A DNA stretch of 64,000 nucleotides from Paguma larvata (GCA_030068075.1 CM057826.1:73009312-73073311); one strand, 5' to 3'. Positions 1-11,571 are shown, numbered from the stretch's first letter. Numbers and translations are program-made. The notes: generated by a model from the letters alone, not told the origin.

Positions 1-42
1 TGACAGCTGAGACCTTTAGAAAATATTCATCCTCATTCATAT

Positions 43-45
<3 letters not shown>

Positions 46-77
<32 letters not shown>
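46..77. repeat. (TC)n microsatellite
   Basis: Sixteen or so uninterrupted TC dinucleotides just upstream of the CpG-rich block. It could vary in length between individuals. Confidence 0.95.
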
Positions 78-79
<2 letters not shown>

Positions 80-910
80 TTGAGTGGGGAATGTGGTTGG
101 ACAGCCTGTGTTTAAAACAGAGGTCCTTGGGGGCTGCTTTTCCTCAGAATCCTGTTTCTCCACAGTGAGGTTTAAGTAAATTGGAGTTTTCTTGACTTGT
201 GCAAGAGGGGTTTACACAAAGGCAATCAAGAAGTCACATAAATATCCATACAGCGCCTAATGACACCTCTGTCACCTCTTGCTTCCTGCAAGATCCTAAG
301 TCGGTGGTCATCCACCACCCACCCTGAGTGAGCGATCGGCTAATTGGTTCATGTGTGTTTGGGGACTTTCCAGATCGAGCCTTGCACCGAATACGAAACG
401 TCCTCCCCCTCCTTCCCCCTCCCTTCCTCGAGTCCCTCTTCTCAGGAGGGCGTGTGTATACGCGTGAGTGTGTCCGCGTGTGTATGTTCAGCAAAGGCGC
501 CTGGAAGAAGCTACCCTCTGCATCCCACTCCCCCCGCCCTGCTCTATCCGAAGCATCTCTCAAGGAAGATGCATCTCTAATCTGTCCCCGGCGGAGGCGA
601 TCTCCCCACGCTGATAAGGGGACTGACTGCGCGCTCGTCCAGAGAGCTGATGTCGGTTTCCGCCGAGGACGACCTGACTTCTGCAGCGCTGCCTTCTCCC
701 TGGGGTGTGCGAGGGCTGGAGCCTGCGAGAGTGTGTGTGTGCGCGCACCAGAGAGAGAGCTGGGGAGGGAGAGAGCGACTGGGTGAAGGAGGGAGGGAGG
801 AGAGAGAGGGGGTGGAAGGGGAGGGGGAAGAGCGAGGGAGATTTCCGATTCCTGCCTAGTGCAGATGGCGCCAGCGGCTGGAGAAAACAGCAGCCTCCAC
901 TCCTCAGCCT

Positions 911-920
911 GCCAATTGGC
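911..920. promoter_or_regulatory. Palindromic CCAAT box pair
   Basis: The 8-mer ccaattgg contains CCAAT on both strands, inside the CpG-rich block. NF-Y binding to this motif is established for mammalian promoters; its use here is inferred. Confidence 0.45.
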
Positions 921-1311
921 TGGTTTTTCTTTTTCCAGCTAGGAAGTGGGCCGGATAAGCGACATCCCCCAGCCCAAATGCACAAGTGCCACCACCACCT
1001 CCGATGCACGAGGGGGCTCATCTGAAGAGAACGCTTAGCCCCAGAGACGCGCGTGGAGTGCCCCGGGCAGTGCGTGCGGGTGTGAACAACCCCCAGGACA
1101 CCAGACCTCCGCGGCCAGGACTCGCAGGAGCTTAGCTGCTGAGGAATCCATCCTTCTCCTCACTTCACAGATACTCTACTCCGCGAGGGGGATCCTGGTT
1201 CCACGCTCTACTAACATTGTACAGATTTCTTCCCCTCGGCTATCCCTCCTCCACTTTCCTATCAAGTGCCTCCAGAACTTTCCCGGGCACCCGACACGGG
1301 CTCCTTCCGGA

Positions 1312-1321
1312 AGAGGTGGGC
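1312..1321 (+). other. Candidate 5' splice donor ending first exon
   Basis: AGAG|GTGGGC matches the AG|GTRNG donor pattern only partly (+3 is G, +4 G, +5 G). It lies exactly where CpG density drops, which is the usual place for the first exon to end. Without the acceptor or a transcript this stays a guess. Confidence 0.25.
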
Positions 1322-1340
1322 AAGTCTGCACCTGATCTTT

Positions 1341-3640
1341 TATAAAGCAAAAGAAACAGCGAGAACTGAGGGACAGAGGGAACTACAACTCATGGGACTA
1401 TTCACGAAAGGACATAAAGTCAAGTTATAAATGAAATGTGAATATAGATGGGAAAGGGAGGGTTGGGGCAGTATGTATGTGTTCCTATGAGCTTGTGTGC
1501 TAGCATCATGAATTAAAAGACAAAGGCTGTTGTTGACATGTGTGTGCTTCTCTACACTTTTCCCAGTAAAAGTTCAACTTTGCCATTGCAGCAGTAGGGA
1601 CCGATGTGTTGCCACCTCGGACTCCCCATGCCAAAGGAGAAGTTATTGCAGAAATGCCCACCAAAACCCTTGTTCCTCTAAGCCATGAACAGAGCTCAAA
1701 GGAAAGGTCTCATTCACCATCCTGGTGCTCTTCCTCTCTCTGCCCTTTCACTCCAGTGAGACCCAAGCTGGTGTCCTAAATGACTGAAGTTAAAGCCCAG
1801 AGAGCAGAGAACATTCGCCTCTTCCGTTTCTCACCTACTCTCTGGCTGCTGCAGATTTTTGTATTGAATCACAAATGCGCTTTCTTGGAGTAAAGACTGC
1901 TCTGGGTTTGGGTGTCCCTGCAGAACTGGGTACTGCCCACAAAGATTTATTAACTCTCTCCTGTGCTTGTCCAGATGATGTCTTTAGTTTAATCAATACC
2001 ACGTCTGTGGTTTTGAAGTTTACCCAGGAGGTGGCTATGATTTTGTGTTGTTGACATAGCTTAGAACTATTTCTGAAGATGTGAGCCTGGTTTATTTAAT
2101 GGTCAATTTCTGGAAATCCCACTTCCCTTATATGAGGAAGTTTACACTGCCAAAAAAGCATAAGTGTAGGTGTTTGTCCTAATGTAAACATACTTCCTTT
2201 ATTCTTCAGACATTCTTTATGCTACTCATCCAGTACCTTTAAGATATGTAGAGTAAATTGCATTTATAACTTGCCTTAACCATGAATCAAAATAAACTAT
2301 GTATTATCCTACTTAAAATTTATTTTACTTCATGAAGGTAGTAGCATTTTTTTCATGTTCCATTTCAGAGATAATGAACTCTGTTTAAACTGATCTCTCA
2401 TTAAGATTTCTTAATGTATGATTAAAATCTTTACACTTCTTTAGAATTTTGCAGAATTAATCCCTCTTTGGTTTTGGAAACTCTTCGAGTTTCTTTAATA
2501 ATGCATAACGAACTTCACATCTTGTCATGGATATCTTATGCTAGACCAACATATTAAAGAGTGATTTATACTTTAAATATATGTATTTTAATACAAGCTC
2601 AACTTAATGATGCTCAGTGAATGATGAAAATATGTAACTGTAACCGTTATATGATTGGCAGGTCCACGGATCCACTTGTGGAATTTGAATACTATCTTCA
2701 CAATGATAGAATACAATGTTCCACAAAGTACCTGTATTTACCATCTTAATTGTTTTCAGTACTTACTTGTCTCCCAGGGAGAATTTAAAATCATACATTC
2801 TTATTATTTTAAATTAAAAGATATGCCTTCTGATGGGGAATTTTTTTCCCGTATTAGCTGTATGGAAAACTGAATTGAAGGTAAGGCTAATCTCATGATA
2901 TGCTTGCAAAACCTTTAAGTTTATCTTTTTATGGAAACATGATTTGCTACTCATGTTTCTGCCAGTCTTTCACACTGATGAAATGCTTATCAACTATCAC
3001 CTATGTACAGAACTCTGACAAAATCCTTACCCTTTAAAGGAGAGATTGGAAAATAAAACAGCAAATAAAATAAGGTACTAGGAGAATTGTTAAAAATTGT
3101 AATGGGGCTAAAAAGGAGAATTTATTTATTTCATTCTGAAAAGTTTTGCTGGGCTAGTGAAGAAAATGAAACTCTAACGGACTCTCTCTGAATACATCGG
3201 ATTTTGAAATAAAAATGATGAACAAGTGAAAAGGCAGAGGGGGCATGTGAAGAAAGTGAAGCCTCTGTTCAGGAACAAATTTGGATGGAACTGTGTTGAT
3301 ACGCCAGGAAGTAGACAGAAATATCTAGAAGTACTGGGAGACATGAGGAAGTAAAGTTGGGCGGACCTGGTTTTCACCTGCCATAACTTGATCTAAACCC
3401 TTCCTAAGAAGCACATTCTTTTCAAGCTCTTCGTGGAAGAGCAGAAAGTTTATATAGTATCAAAAGTATCAAATACTACATGGCCTGAGAAGTTACTGGA
3501 GTAGGTGAAGAACTATTTGGCAGGAAGCTGCCCTTGCCCTAATCAGAGAGGCAAGTGTGTTGGAGGCATTTTGCATAGCATCCGTGATGAAGATCAGAGG
3601 TAGGGAGAAAGACTAGGGGTTTCTTTAATGTTACTTTGTA
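1341..3640. other. No recognisable feature; AT-rich, presumed intron
   Basis: Ordinary AT-rich sequence with no convincing exon, RNA gene or young repeat. About 3007-3330 has phrases like an old dispersed mammalian repeat (for example 'aaaacagcaaataaaataagg'), but I could not assign a family. Confidence 0.5.
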
Positions 3641-3645
3641 AAAAA

Positions 3646-3647
<2 letters not shown>

Positions 3648-3687
<40 letters not shown>
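3648..3687. repeat. (TAA)n microsatellite
   Basis: About thirteen perfect TAA units, 48 bp before a SINE. A likely polymorphic trinucleotide tract. Confidence 0.95.
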
Positions 3688-3689
<2 letters not shown>

Positions 3690-3735
3690 GCTAAGGCTCC
3701 ATATTTTTCTTTTTCTTTTAAAATATCAAGAAAAT

Positions 3736-3952
3736 GGGTGCCTGGGTGGCTCAGTCAGTTAAGCTTCCGACTTTGGCTCAGGTCATGATCTCACGATTCG
3801 TGAGTTTGAGCCCCGTATCGGGTTCTGTGCTGGCAGCTCAGAGCCTGGAGCCTGCTTCGGATTCTGTGTCTCCCTCTCTCTCTGCCCCTCTCCTCAAAAA
3901 AATAAATAAATAAATAAAATAAATAAATAAATAAATAAACATTAAAAATTTT
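3736..3952 (+). mobile_element. Felid-type tRNA-derived SINE (SINEC), full length
   Basis: The tRNA-like head carries an A-box-like TGGCTCAGTCAGTT and a B-box-like GAGTTTGAGCCCC. It is followed by the 'tgtgctggcagctcagagc' body, a CT-rich run and an AATAAA-rich tail. The flanks are an imperfect duplication, aaaatatcaagaaaa (3720-3734) and ttaaatatcaaaaag (3951-3965), as expected for L1-driven insertion. Confidence 0.95.
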
Positions 3953-4047
3953 TAAATATCAAAAAGAATTCAACTGTTGCATTACTCATACTCTCCACTT
4001 CCATGGACAAAAAAAGTCTTCATTTTAGCTTCCTTGTTCTGAGTATT

Positions 4048-4275
4048 TTTTTAAAAAAATTTAATGTTTATTTATTTTTGAGAGAGAGAGACAGAGCATG
4101 AATAGTGGTGGGGCAGAGAGAGAAGGAGACACAGAAGCCTACATAGAATCCGAAGCAGGCTCCAGGTTCTGAGCTGTCAGCACAGAGCCCAATGAGGGAC
4201 TCAAACTCACAATCTGTGAAGTCACGACCTGAGCCAAAGTTGGATGCTAAACAGACTGAGCCACCCAGGCGTCCT
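4048..4275 (-). mobile_element. Felid-type SINE (SINEC), full length, inverted
   Basis: Reverse complement of the same SINE: a T-rich end, GA-rich tract, 'gagctgtcagcacagagccc' body and 'actgagccacccaggcg' head. Flanked by tccttgttctgagtatt (4031-4047) and accttgttctgaatatt (4276-4292), a roughly 17-bp duplication with two differences. It lies 95 bp from the plus-strand copy at 3736. Confidence 0.95.
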
Positions 4276-4391
4276 ACCTTGTTCTGAATATTAAATGCCC
4301 ATAGCATGGAGAGCATAGTCCAAGTGACCTGTAAATGGGAAATACTTTGTAGAAAGAAGAAAAGACTGAGGACCTCAGGCCATCCTCTTTA

Positions 4392-4413
4392 GGGGACGGG
4401 TGGGTGGGGGGGG
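4392..4413 (+). other. G-quadruplex motif
   Basis: Four G-runs (4, 3, 3 and 8 G) separated by loops of 2, 1 and 1 nt. Short loops favour a stable parallel quadruplex in vitro. No gene context is visible. Confidence 0.6.
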
Positions 4414-5079
4414 AAGAGGAGGCTATGAAGACCTAAGATTTTCTGGTAGAAGAGTGTTGTCAATGATAAACCAAACTGGGTGCTAGAGTGGTAAGGACAG
4501 GTTTCATTCAGCACCTATTCTAACAGAGAAAAGAGGCAAGCACAGACAACTCAAATCCTCAAAACAAAAAGCAGATTTTCTAAAGGCTGGGGGGGGGGTA
4601 CAAGGGAAAAGGGTGATGAGGTGAGTTATCTCTATGACTTGTTAATTGGTACATATCCAGAGGAGAAACAAACTTCTATTTATATGACAGGAGGCAGCGG
4701 TCCGGTGGATGCAAGGCACCCACCATAGTGGGGCCCTCATCCTCCTACAGGAACCGGAAGTCAGATGAGGGTGACCTCAGTGCATTTTAGAGATTGCTGT
4801 CCTCTCCTGGGAGAAACCATTGGGGTGGTATTTTACATTTCAAAGGTGCCAGCTTCCTAAAATAACTCTCGAAGAAAGGTTTCAGAGGCTTTTCACAGGG
4901 CCTTTGCCGAAACAAACAGTAAATTCTGGCAGCACTGAGATTTCTCAGGAAGGCATTCAAAACAGGCCCAAGACCTAGGCACGCTAGAATTTGGTGATGA
5001 TTGCGAATGGATGAGTTGTGCAGGCATCATTGTGTCCTGACAGATCTGCAGTTCTCAATACACAGCCATTTGAACACAG

Positions 5080-5420
5080 GTAGTAGGTAACAAGGAGTTT
5101 TGCAATTATGAATTAATTAGTAGACCTAATGATGAGTTCATTTTTATGCCCTATTTGTCAATATAGTAAAAAACCTTAACATTAATGGATCCCAGCACAG
5201 GTCATGTTAGAAGATATTGTTTATTAATATCTATGTTAATTCAGATTTTATTAATTGCTTATTAGAGGCATGACACTGTCTTGAATCAACAGGGCATTTT
5301 AAAGTATATTTTAAGAAACCCATTAATTATTAATATTTCTTTGAGTTTTATTTTAGTAGTTGGCAGAAGTAATGGTGATTGTTTTCTTTATAGTTAGAGC
5401 CTTATAATCAATGTGAAATA
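5080..5420. other. Repeat-free AT-rich block with clustered TAAT motifs
   Basis: Contains gaattaattag, several attaat/taatta cores and tttattaattgc, with no recognised repeat. Clusters of such homeodomain-type sites in repeat-poor introns often mark conserved enhancers, but plain AT richness gives the same motifs by chance. Confidence 0.25.
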
Positions 5421-6270
5421 TCATAATAACTCTGCATAATATTTTTTCCATTGTTGGCATATAACTCAAGTTCTGTTGGTGCATCTGTTAAAATGTACTG
5501 GTTAGGGAAAGCTGTTAGTATAATCTAGGCATAATGGCAGAATAGTTTAGAAAGACTATTTAATATTCTGTTCCTATTATCAAGGGGAAACGAACTTAAT
5601 TAATAAGCTACACATGCTCTTATTATTTTTCTAATAATGTTGTGTTCCCAAAATTAATGAAATAAAACTTCATAGAAGATACGAGCTAAACTGACAGTCC
5701 CTCGACAACAGGAAATATACGTTGGATGTCTTTTTTTCTCCCCAGGGCCTGGAATATTATCTTTGACTTAGTGTACACTCAGTAATCATTTATCAACTAA
5801 TATGATAACTATACATGGAAAGTCTTTATTTTAAAAATTACTGGCTAGAGAATACCTGGAAATTTCTTGTGATTGTTTATATTTGTCTCATCTTTGCATA
5901 AGTTATAAGTTACCTGAGTGCAGAGACTGCTTTTAAACCAGCCATTAAGTCTGTAGAGTTGGAAGGGAAGTAAGTAGGGAAATTCACTGCCAATCAGTAG
6001 CTAGAAAAGTGACATCTAACAGAAACATGCACATTCTTTTTTCCATACCTCTCTTCTCATTAAACTTCTAGTGTGTATGTGCACTCTCTTTCATTTTCAT
6101 TTTTGTTTATATACTTAAGTTCACTAGCTCTGCTCCTAGCACTAGGCTGGTAATTTTTTAATGCCAGGTTTTATTAGACTTCTTGGCTGCAATTGGTCCA
6201 TCTGATCTGATCACTCTCCTTTACAAAGTTGTCATTCATGAGGTTTCAGGGATGGTTCCCTCTCTCCCTC
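5421..6270. other. No recognisable feature
   Basis: AT-rich intron-like sequence without a recognised repeat or exon. Confidence 0.5.
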
Positions 6271-6274
6271 TCTC

Positions 6275-6303
6275 GTTTTTGTTTGTTTGTTTGTTTGTTT
6301 TCA
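6275..6303. repeat. (GTTT)n simple repeat
   Basis: Five perfect GTTT units within a T-rich tract. Confidence 0.9.
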
Positions 6304-6889
6304 TGTTTTATTTCCTCCTTAAATACTGTCATGCACCAACATATCATGTATCACCTTCTGACATCTAGTAGATTCACTTACTTTTCTCAATAGAATTTTC
6401 TAAAATTTCACTCATTTAAAAAACCTAAAATAAACCTAGCATCTAGCACAGTTTACTTGTGAATTAATGAGTTCTCCAGGCTTTTATACTTCTTTCTGCT
6501 CTTTATTTGGTTGATCTTATCTAGTCTCAAGATTTGAGGTGCCATATAAATGCGAATGACTATGAAGGTCTGTAGCTCCAGGCCAGATTTCTGCTATGAA
6601 ATCCAAGCTCTTCATCTCAATATGTTTAAAACTAAACACACTTTTTTTTCTGTAAATGGTTCTAATATCTGTTCTGCATTTTCTAAAAACCAAATTTAGG
6701 CATTTGGTAGTTACCCTTCCTCTTCCAGCAGCCCTCATCCTGTCTGTCAGACACCAAACCCTGATTTTATACCCAACACGGTTCTCAGATCTGTTCTCTG
6801 TAATCTTCAGTTCTGGTTTACACTGCAGTGACCTATTCTCGGGGTCACGGTAGCTGAACCTCTTGCTTGCAGTCCTGTACAACTCCTTT

Positions 6890-7262
6890 GAATATTTCTT
6901 TAAAATAAATGTTGGACTCCCTTCCTACTTTGCTGCTCACCACTCTACCTCAGACATCACGAGTATTTCCCCACCCAGGACACAGTCTCACCTCTACATA
7001 GGCTCTCTCCAAATCTCCATTTCCCTTCCTTTACTCTTTCATTAGGGCTCAGCCTTGGCACTGTTTCCTCCAGTTACTCTTCCCTAACTTTGGCTTGTTT
7101 TAAGTGTCCTTCTTCAGCACTTCCACATACACTTTGCAAGTATCTGTCACTGTCCATCTCTATTCCTGGACTATGAATTCCTTGAGGGTATAAAATATCG
7201 TGGGTATAGCTGTAGTCCACAACAGTGCCTAATACCTAGTCAATATGTTTTCATCAAATAAA
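6890..7262 (+). mobile_element. Ancient L2 LINE, 3' end
   Basis: The end matches the L2 tail pattern: 'ctatgaattccttgagggt', then 'acaacagtgcctaatacct', then 'caaataaataataaatgag'. The pyrimidine-rich stretch before it is consistent with the L2 3' region but diverged, so the left boundary is uncertain. Confidence 0.5.
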
Positions 7263-7324
7263 TAATAAATGAGGGTATAAAGAAGAAGTATTGCTTGGAT
7301 TTACATGATAAGTGATACTCCTCC

Positions 7325-7605
7325 TTGTTAAGAGACAACATGGAATAGCACTGAGTCTGAAAGTCAGGAGAATTGCATTCTTCCATCATTAAAAAGAACA
7401 AAAAAAATAAAAGAACAAGGAATAAAGAATAAAAGAAGGAAGAAAGGAAGGGAGGAGAAAGAATGTAAGAGAAAAAGGGAGAGGGAGAGAGGAAGACTGT
7501 ATGAAAACCTGGACATGTCACTTAATAGCTCTGGTCTTCAGTTGCCCTCACTGGTAAAATGAGAGGTTGAATCCCCTTATCTTATTTGGCCCTTATAGGC
7601 TTAAA
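7325..7605 (+). repeat. MIR SINE split by a purine-rich tract
   Basis: MIR-like left part ('tggaatagcactgagtctga', 'gtcaggagaattgcattc') and right part ('catgtcacttaatagctctg', 'cactggtaaaatgag') are separated by an A/G-only-like stretch at about 7392-7495 (gaagg/aaag units). The purine tract appears to have expanded inside the old MIR. Confidence 0.45.
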
Positions 7606-7779
7606 ACCTTAATATAATAGGAAATGAAATTTTACATAGCTTTTCACCTCACTTTATATTTTTTCTTAACATTGTACCTCCCTTTTTAGGTTGAAGATTT
7701 TGACTTCCACAAAACACATTCTAAATCATAGTCAAATGAAAAAGCAAAAGCATATTTCAAAATTAAGAACTGATTTCTT

Positions 7780-7904
7780 GGGGGCACCTGGGTGGCTCAG
7801 TCAGTTGAATATCTATTGATCCCAACTCAGGTCTCGATCTCAGGGTCATGAGTTCAAGCCCCACGTTGGGCTCTACACTGTACATGGAACCTACTTTTAA
7901 ACAG
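7780..7904 (+). mobile_element. Older carnivore SINE (SINEC, short form)
   Basis: A tRNA-like head is followed by 'ccacgttgggctctacactg', the body of an older carnivore-wide subfamily rather than the felid type. The CT-rich part is missing. Flanked by tgatttctt at 7771-7779 and 7905-7913, an exact 9-bp target duplication. Confidence 0.85.
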
Positions 7905-8507
7905 TGATTTCTTACAGGTTGTATTTTTACCATTATCCATATCATGATTCACAATTTGCCACTGTGAATAACTGAAGGTTGATTACAGACTGGAATATTT
8001 TTTTTGAACATTCATTTTGAAACTGTGTTTTTTGTTGTTTGAAACAAAAATCATTTATACGTGGCCTCAGACAGCTGTCGGTATCAAAATTTAATGCCAT
8101 GTTTAGAAGAAGAAGACTTTTATTCTCCTGTGTTCTCTTGAAGCGGTACCCTAGCTTTGAAAGTGCTGGACACTTGTCCATTGCCTCTTAGCATTCTTAA
8201 GTAAGGGGCCAGGGTTTCACGGGACTCCCGAGGGGTATTTCCAGTAGCTGCCTCCTTAGGCTTTGCAGGACAGCTTAAGAAAGTCTAGTGGATGATGTGT
8301 CAGTTCTGGATTTGGAACAGGAGCTATTTTGAGGCTGCTTTAAGGCTGCCTTTTCTTGCCAGGGTCTCCCTCCTCTTTAATGCATTTTGTGATGATAGCT
8401 AAGAAAACATATAGCCAGAAGCTTTGCGCTGGTCACCCTTGCCTTACCTGTGAGTAATGGCTCACGGTGATGAATATATGAGTGATTGACATAAAATGTG
8501 ACAAGTA

Positions 8508-8622
8508 CGGCTCGTCAGAGCCTGGAGCCTGCTTCAGATTCTGTGTCTCCCTCTCTCTCTGCCCCTTCCCCTGCTCACGCTCTGTCTCTATGTCTCTCAA
8601 AAATAAATAAATGTAAAAAAAC
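8508..8622 (+). mobile_element. 5'-truncated felid-type SINE
   Basis: Begins inside the body ('cagagcctggagcctgcttc'), with CT-rich tract and (AAATA) tail but no tRNA head. It is still flanked by tgacaagta (8499-8507) and gcgacaagta (8624-8633), so truncation happened at insertion and is not later decay. Confidence 0.85.
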
Positions 8623-8639
8623 TGCGACAAGTATTGGAA

Positions 8640-9780
8640 TAACAACTTGTACAAAGTTGGAGTTCATAAAAGGGAGTATCTTCTTTCACTTCTTATTCCA
8701 CTTTTCTCATCCTGTTCTCTTTCCTCTCTATTTTTCTTTGTCTAGTCAACCATTTCTCCTTTTCCCTCCTTTTGTTTTTATTTTCTCTTTTCTGGTACAT
8801 CTATACAGGGAACAATCTTTTTAACAGGGGTGCCAGGGAAGATGACATATTGTGATGACAAGTTTACTGCTTGATGTTATGTTGGGAGCATTAATCTCTC
8901 TTAACATTTAAACATGCTGAACAGAGCTCTACTAAAGTACATTCACGCCCACCCCTTCACCAAATTATTGCGAGTGTAATTATGAACTCTCTTGCGCAAA
9001 TTGTAAGGTCTATGGATCATTTTAAGCAAGGATTTTATTATCTAAACTTAAAGGGAGTGGAGACTGAGTGTTGTTCAATGCCACAGCCTCACAAACACCC
9101 TGTCTACAGTGTCTATATAGCCTTCCTCTTCTTCATCCTCCATTGCTTACTCTTATTTTTCTTGTCACTGACGTTATAAACTTTATTTTTCCAATACATT
9201 TCTCCCTCCTCAGAAGTTAAGTCCCCAAGGGAAAGATTTGTTTTGTTTTGTTCATTCCTTCAAAAGACAGCCATTAAATGAGTAAATAACAGAATGAATA
9301 CTAAAATATAATGGTGCCTCTGAACTGTTCACTAGAAATTATAGTTTGTTTTTATTTCATTTGTTACCTTTGCAGGAGAACTGGGACACGTGGCAATAAC
9401 CTAGAATGCTAATTGCAATTACTTGCAAGTAAACTATTATCCTTTCTAGGGCGGAGATGGAACTCATTGTTTTTTTACCTGCTCTTTAGGTTTTATAAGT
9501 TCAGTTCCTAAAGCAATATGAAAATAACTTGTCTTTATGACGTTAGCTCTGGGGAAGGACAAACTACATGCATTAACGGATGGCCTTCTTGAACCCTCTA
9601 GGGTAGCTGCGCAGTGCCTACTCTTTCCTCCATGCCCTACCCTAACCTGCTTGTAAAGCAGCCCCAGGCCATATCCTTCAATGTGGACACTCTTTCCTGC
9701 ATACTCTCTATGCAATTATTGTTGAATAATGCATTTGGCAGTTACTCATGTACTTCTTTATAACATCGCTTTTGTTATAG
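8640..9780. other. No clear feature; possible weak L2 traces
   Basis: Low-complexity TC/T-rich patch at 8680-8800. An L2-like 3' phrase may lie near 9200-9300 ('agtccccaagggaaagattt'), too diverged to assign. At 9370-9440 there is a CACGTG E-box near gctaattgcaattac. No exon seen. Confidence 0.4.
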
Positions 9781-9825
9781 TTGTAAAATGTTATTTAACT
9801 TTTTATGTTGTTGTTTTCCTCAATT

Positions 9826-9910
9826 ACATTTAAAACTCTTTGAAGGCAGTAACTATCTCTTATTCTTACTTAGCACAGTCCATATAATAGGTACTTAATA
9901 AATGTTTATC
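9826..9910 (+). mobile_element. L2 LINE, 3' terminal fragment
   Basis: The order 'ctctttgaaggcagtaacta', 'cttagcacagtccatataat', 'aggtacttaataaatgttta' is the L2 3' end. Old and truncated. Confidence 0.65.
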
Positions 9911-10379
9911 TTATCCGATACACCATGGCGTGCAACATTTATTATCTAAATCATTGATTCAATCTCAATTATGACTTTGCCTTTAAATGTAGATTAAAGT
10001 GCATATCAGTTTTACTCAGATGCCATTTCTTTCAATACAGTTAAGTAGTAAAAGAGAACTCATTAGAATTTTATTATACCTTCATTACAACTGAAAGATC
10101 TTTTCTTAATTTAATTTAAGAGCTCTGTAACAAATGCTCTTCAAATTACCAAACCTTCTTGATAGATAATGTGTTCCTATTACCATTAAAAGAACCTGTG
10201 GGAAATAAATATTACAATATAAGAGAATGTAATGAACATGATATATAAGAATTATATATTCCTTTTGCTATATAAAGGGAACAAATATTTCTATATGAGT
10301 AAATACATATTAGATGAAATCTATTCAACTACTTCAAATATCTTTACAACCAATACAGGTATATGGGGAGATTATGGAA

Positions 10380-10510
10380 ATTATATTTGTGTATATACAC
10401 TATATGCATATGTATATATGTAGATGAAATACATATTTGTGAGTGTGTGTGCATATATACGCATACATATATTTTTAAATTACATATGTAATTATGTAAT
10501 TATACACTAT
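10380..10510. repeat. AT-rich low complexity with (TA)/(TG) runs
   Basis: Alternating tatata/tgtgtg/catata units, imperfect. No gene signal. Confidence 0.7.
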
Positions 10511-11530
10511 AACTTTGAGTAGACTAGGTGTTGATCTACCTATTGGATTTGGAGAAGCAATTCATTTTTTCAGACTGCCTAGCCTAAAAAAATTCAGGAA
10601 CTGGAATGATGTCCTAAGAAAATTAAAAAATTATCAGAAATATATCATAGTAATGATAATGATGAGTTATAATAAACTTTATCAATGTGTATCATATTTA
10701 TGCAGTATTGGTCTTGGAATAAAACTAATTAGTTCAATACTATAACTAATACAAGTATAACAAAAGACATAAGGAAGATTTTAATATCTTAGAAACTAAG
10801 ACTTATAATACAGATTTCTGTGAATGTCTTGGTTTCGAAATGACTTTAGGAAATTAGATTTTTGTGTCAGCTAAAGGGAAATAAATTCCATAACTAATCT
10901 TGATCCATACTATAGAATCAGGGACACCTTTCTGGGTACTCTTCCTCTGAGGACTGGATAAAGAACTTGAATTTGTATATGAAACTCTGATCAATATATA
11001 TTGTCATCTAACACTGATCACAAGAGAAGCACACTGCTAATAAAGAAATCTCTATATTCTGAAGTAATTGAGAAATGGACAGACTTTCCGTTTTCTCTCA
11101 GTGTAGCTAGGCAGATGGCTAAGGCGTAGACCAGCTCCCCAAACAGGTTACCAGTGGGGGTCTGCCAAGTAGTTACTCAGGTAGCAGCGCGGAGAACCCC
11201 ATGCCTGCTCCAACCCACTGAGGCTCAGAAAGAACAACGAGAGCAGCAGCACTGAACACATCATCCCTACATAACAAGTGGAGGTAAGGATGTTAGACTT
11301 TTACTCAGGAAGATGGTACACCTTCCTTTGGGAAGGCAGGGAAAGGTATTGATAAAGTACATGATTTCCATAGAAAGTATTTTTTACATAATGGATCAAT
11401 AATGCAGAGGAGCCTCTAAAGACAGGTCTTGCATTCTACTATCTCTTAAACTTGCTCTCACCTAACCACCCGTGGGCCAGTTTACCTCAGCACGTGGTGG
11501 TGATCTCAACCTTTTATTCCCCACAAGCAG
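10511..11530. other. No recognisable feature
   Basis: AT-rich sequence. A modestly GC-richer patch at 11100-11290 ('caggttaccagtgggggtct') could be a degenerate repeat or a conserved element; I cannot tell which. Confidence 0.4.
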
Positions 11531-11537
11531 TTTGGTT

Positions 11538-11571
11538 TTTCTTTGTTTGTTTGTTTGTTTGTTTATTTATT
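11538..11571. repeat. (TTTG)n/(TTTA)n simple repeat
   Basis: Five TTTG units followed by TTTA units. Confidence 0.85.

Larger units (their letters stand above)
301..1340 (+). promoter_or_regulatory. CpG island / promoter with putative non-coding first exon
   Basis: Counting by eye gives roughly 60 CpG dinucleotides in about 1 kb, while the flanking DNA is strongly CpG-depleted as is normal for mammals. The block holds CGCG and GCGC clusters near 450-475, 590-640, 660-680 and 1045-1060, a purine-rich GGGAGG tract at 786-845, an inverted CCAAT box at 343-347 and a double CCAAT/ATTGG at 912-919. A donor-like AAGAG|GTGGGC sits at its right edge (cut before 1316), which favours plus-strand transcription with a 5'UTR exon ending at 1315. 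Several frames of about 100-150 codons run through the block on both strands, but none resembles a protein I know and such frames are expected in GC-rich DNA with few stops. The gene is not identified. A bidirectional promoter or a minus-strand gene are alternatives. Confidence 0.7.

Noticed and set aside
328..1025. Open frames of about 70-150 codons on both strands of the CpG-rich block
   Set aside because: GC-rich DNA has few stops. The translations are low-complexity (Pro/Ser/Arg-rich) and frames on both strands overlap, so there is no reason to prefer one as a protein.
3648..3687. Regular repeats as a CRISPR-like array
   Set aside because: It is a plain TAA microsatellite without spacers, in mammalian DNA.
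3736..3810. tRNA gene in the SINE heads
   Set aside because: The heads have A- and B-box-like parts but are followed directly by the SINE body, with no intact tRNA 3' half and with flanking insertion duplications.
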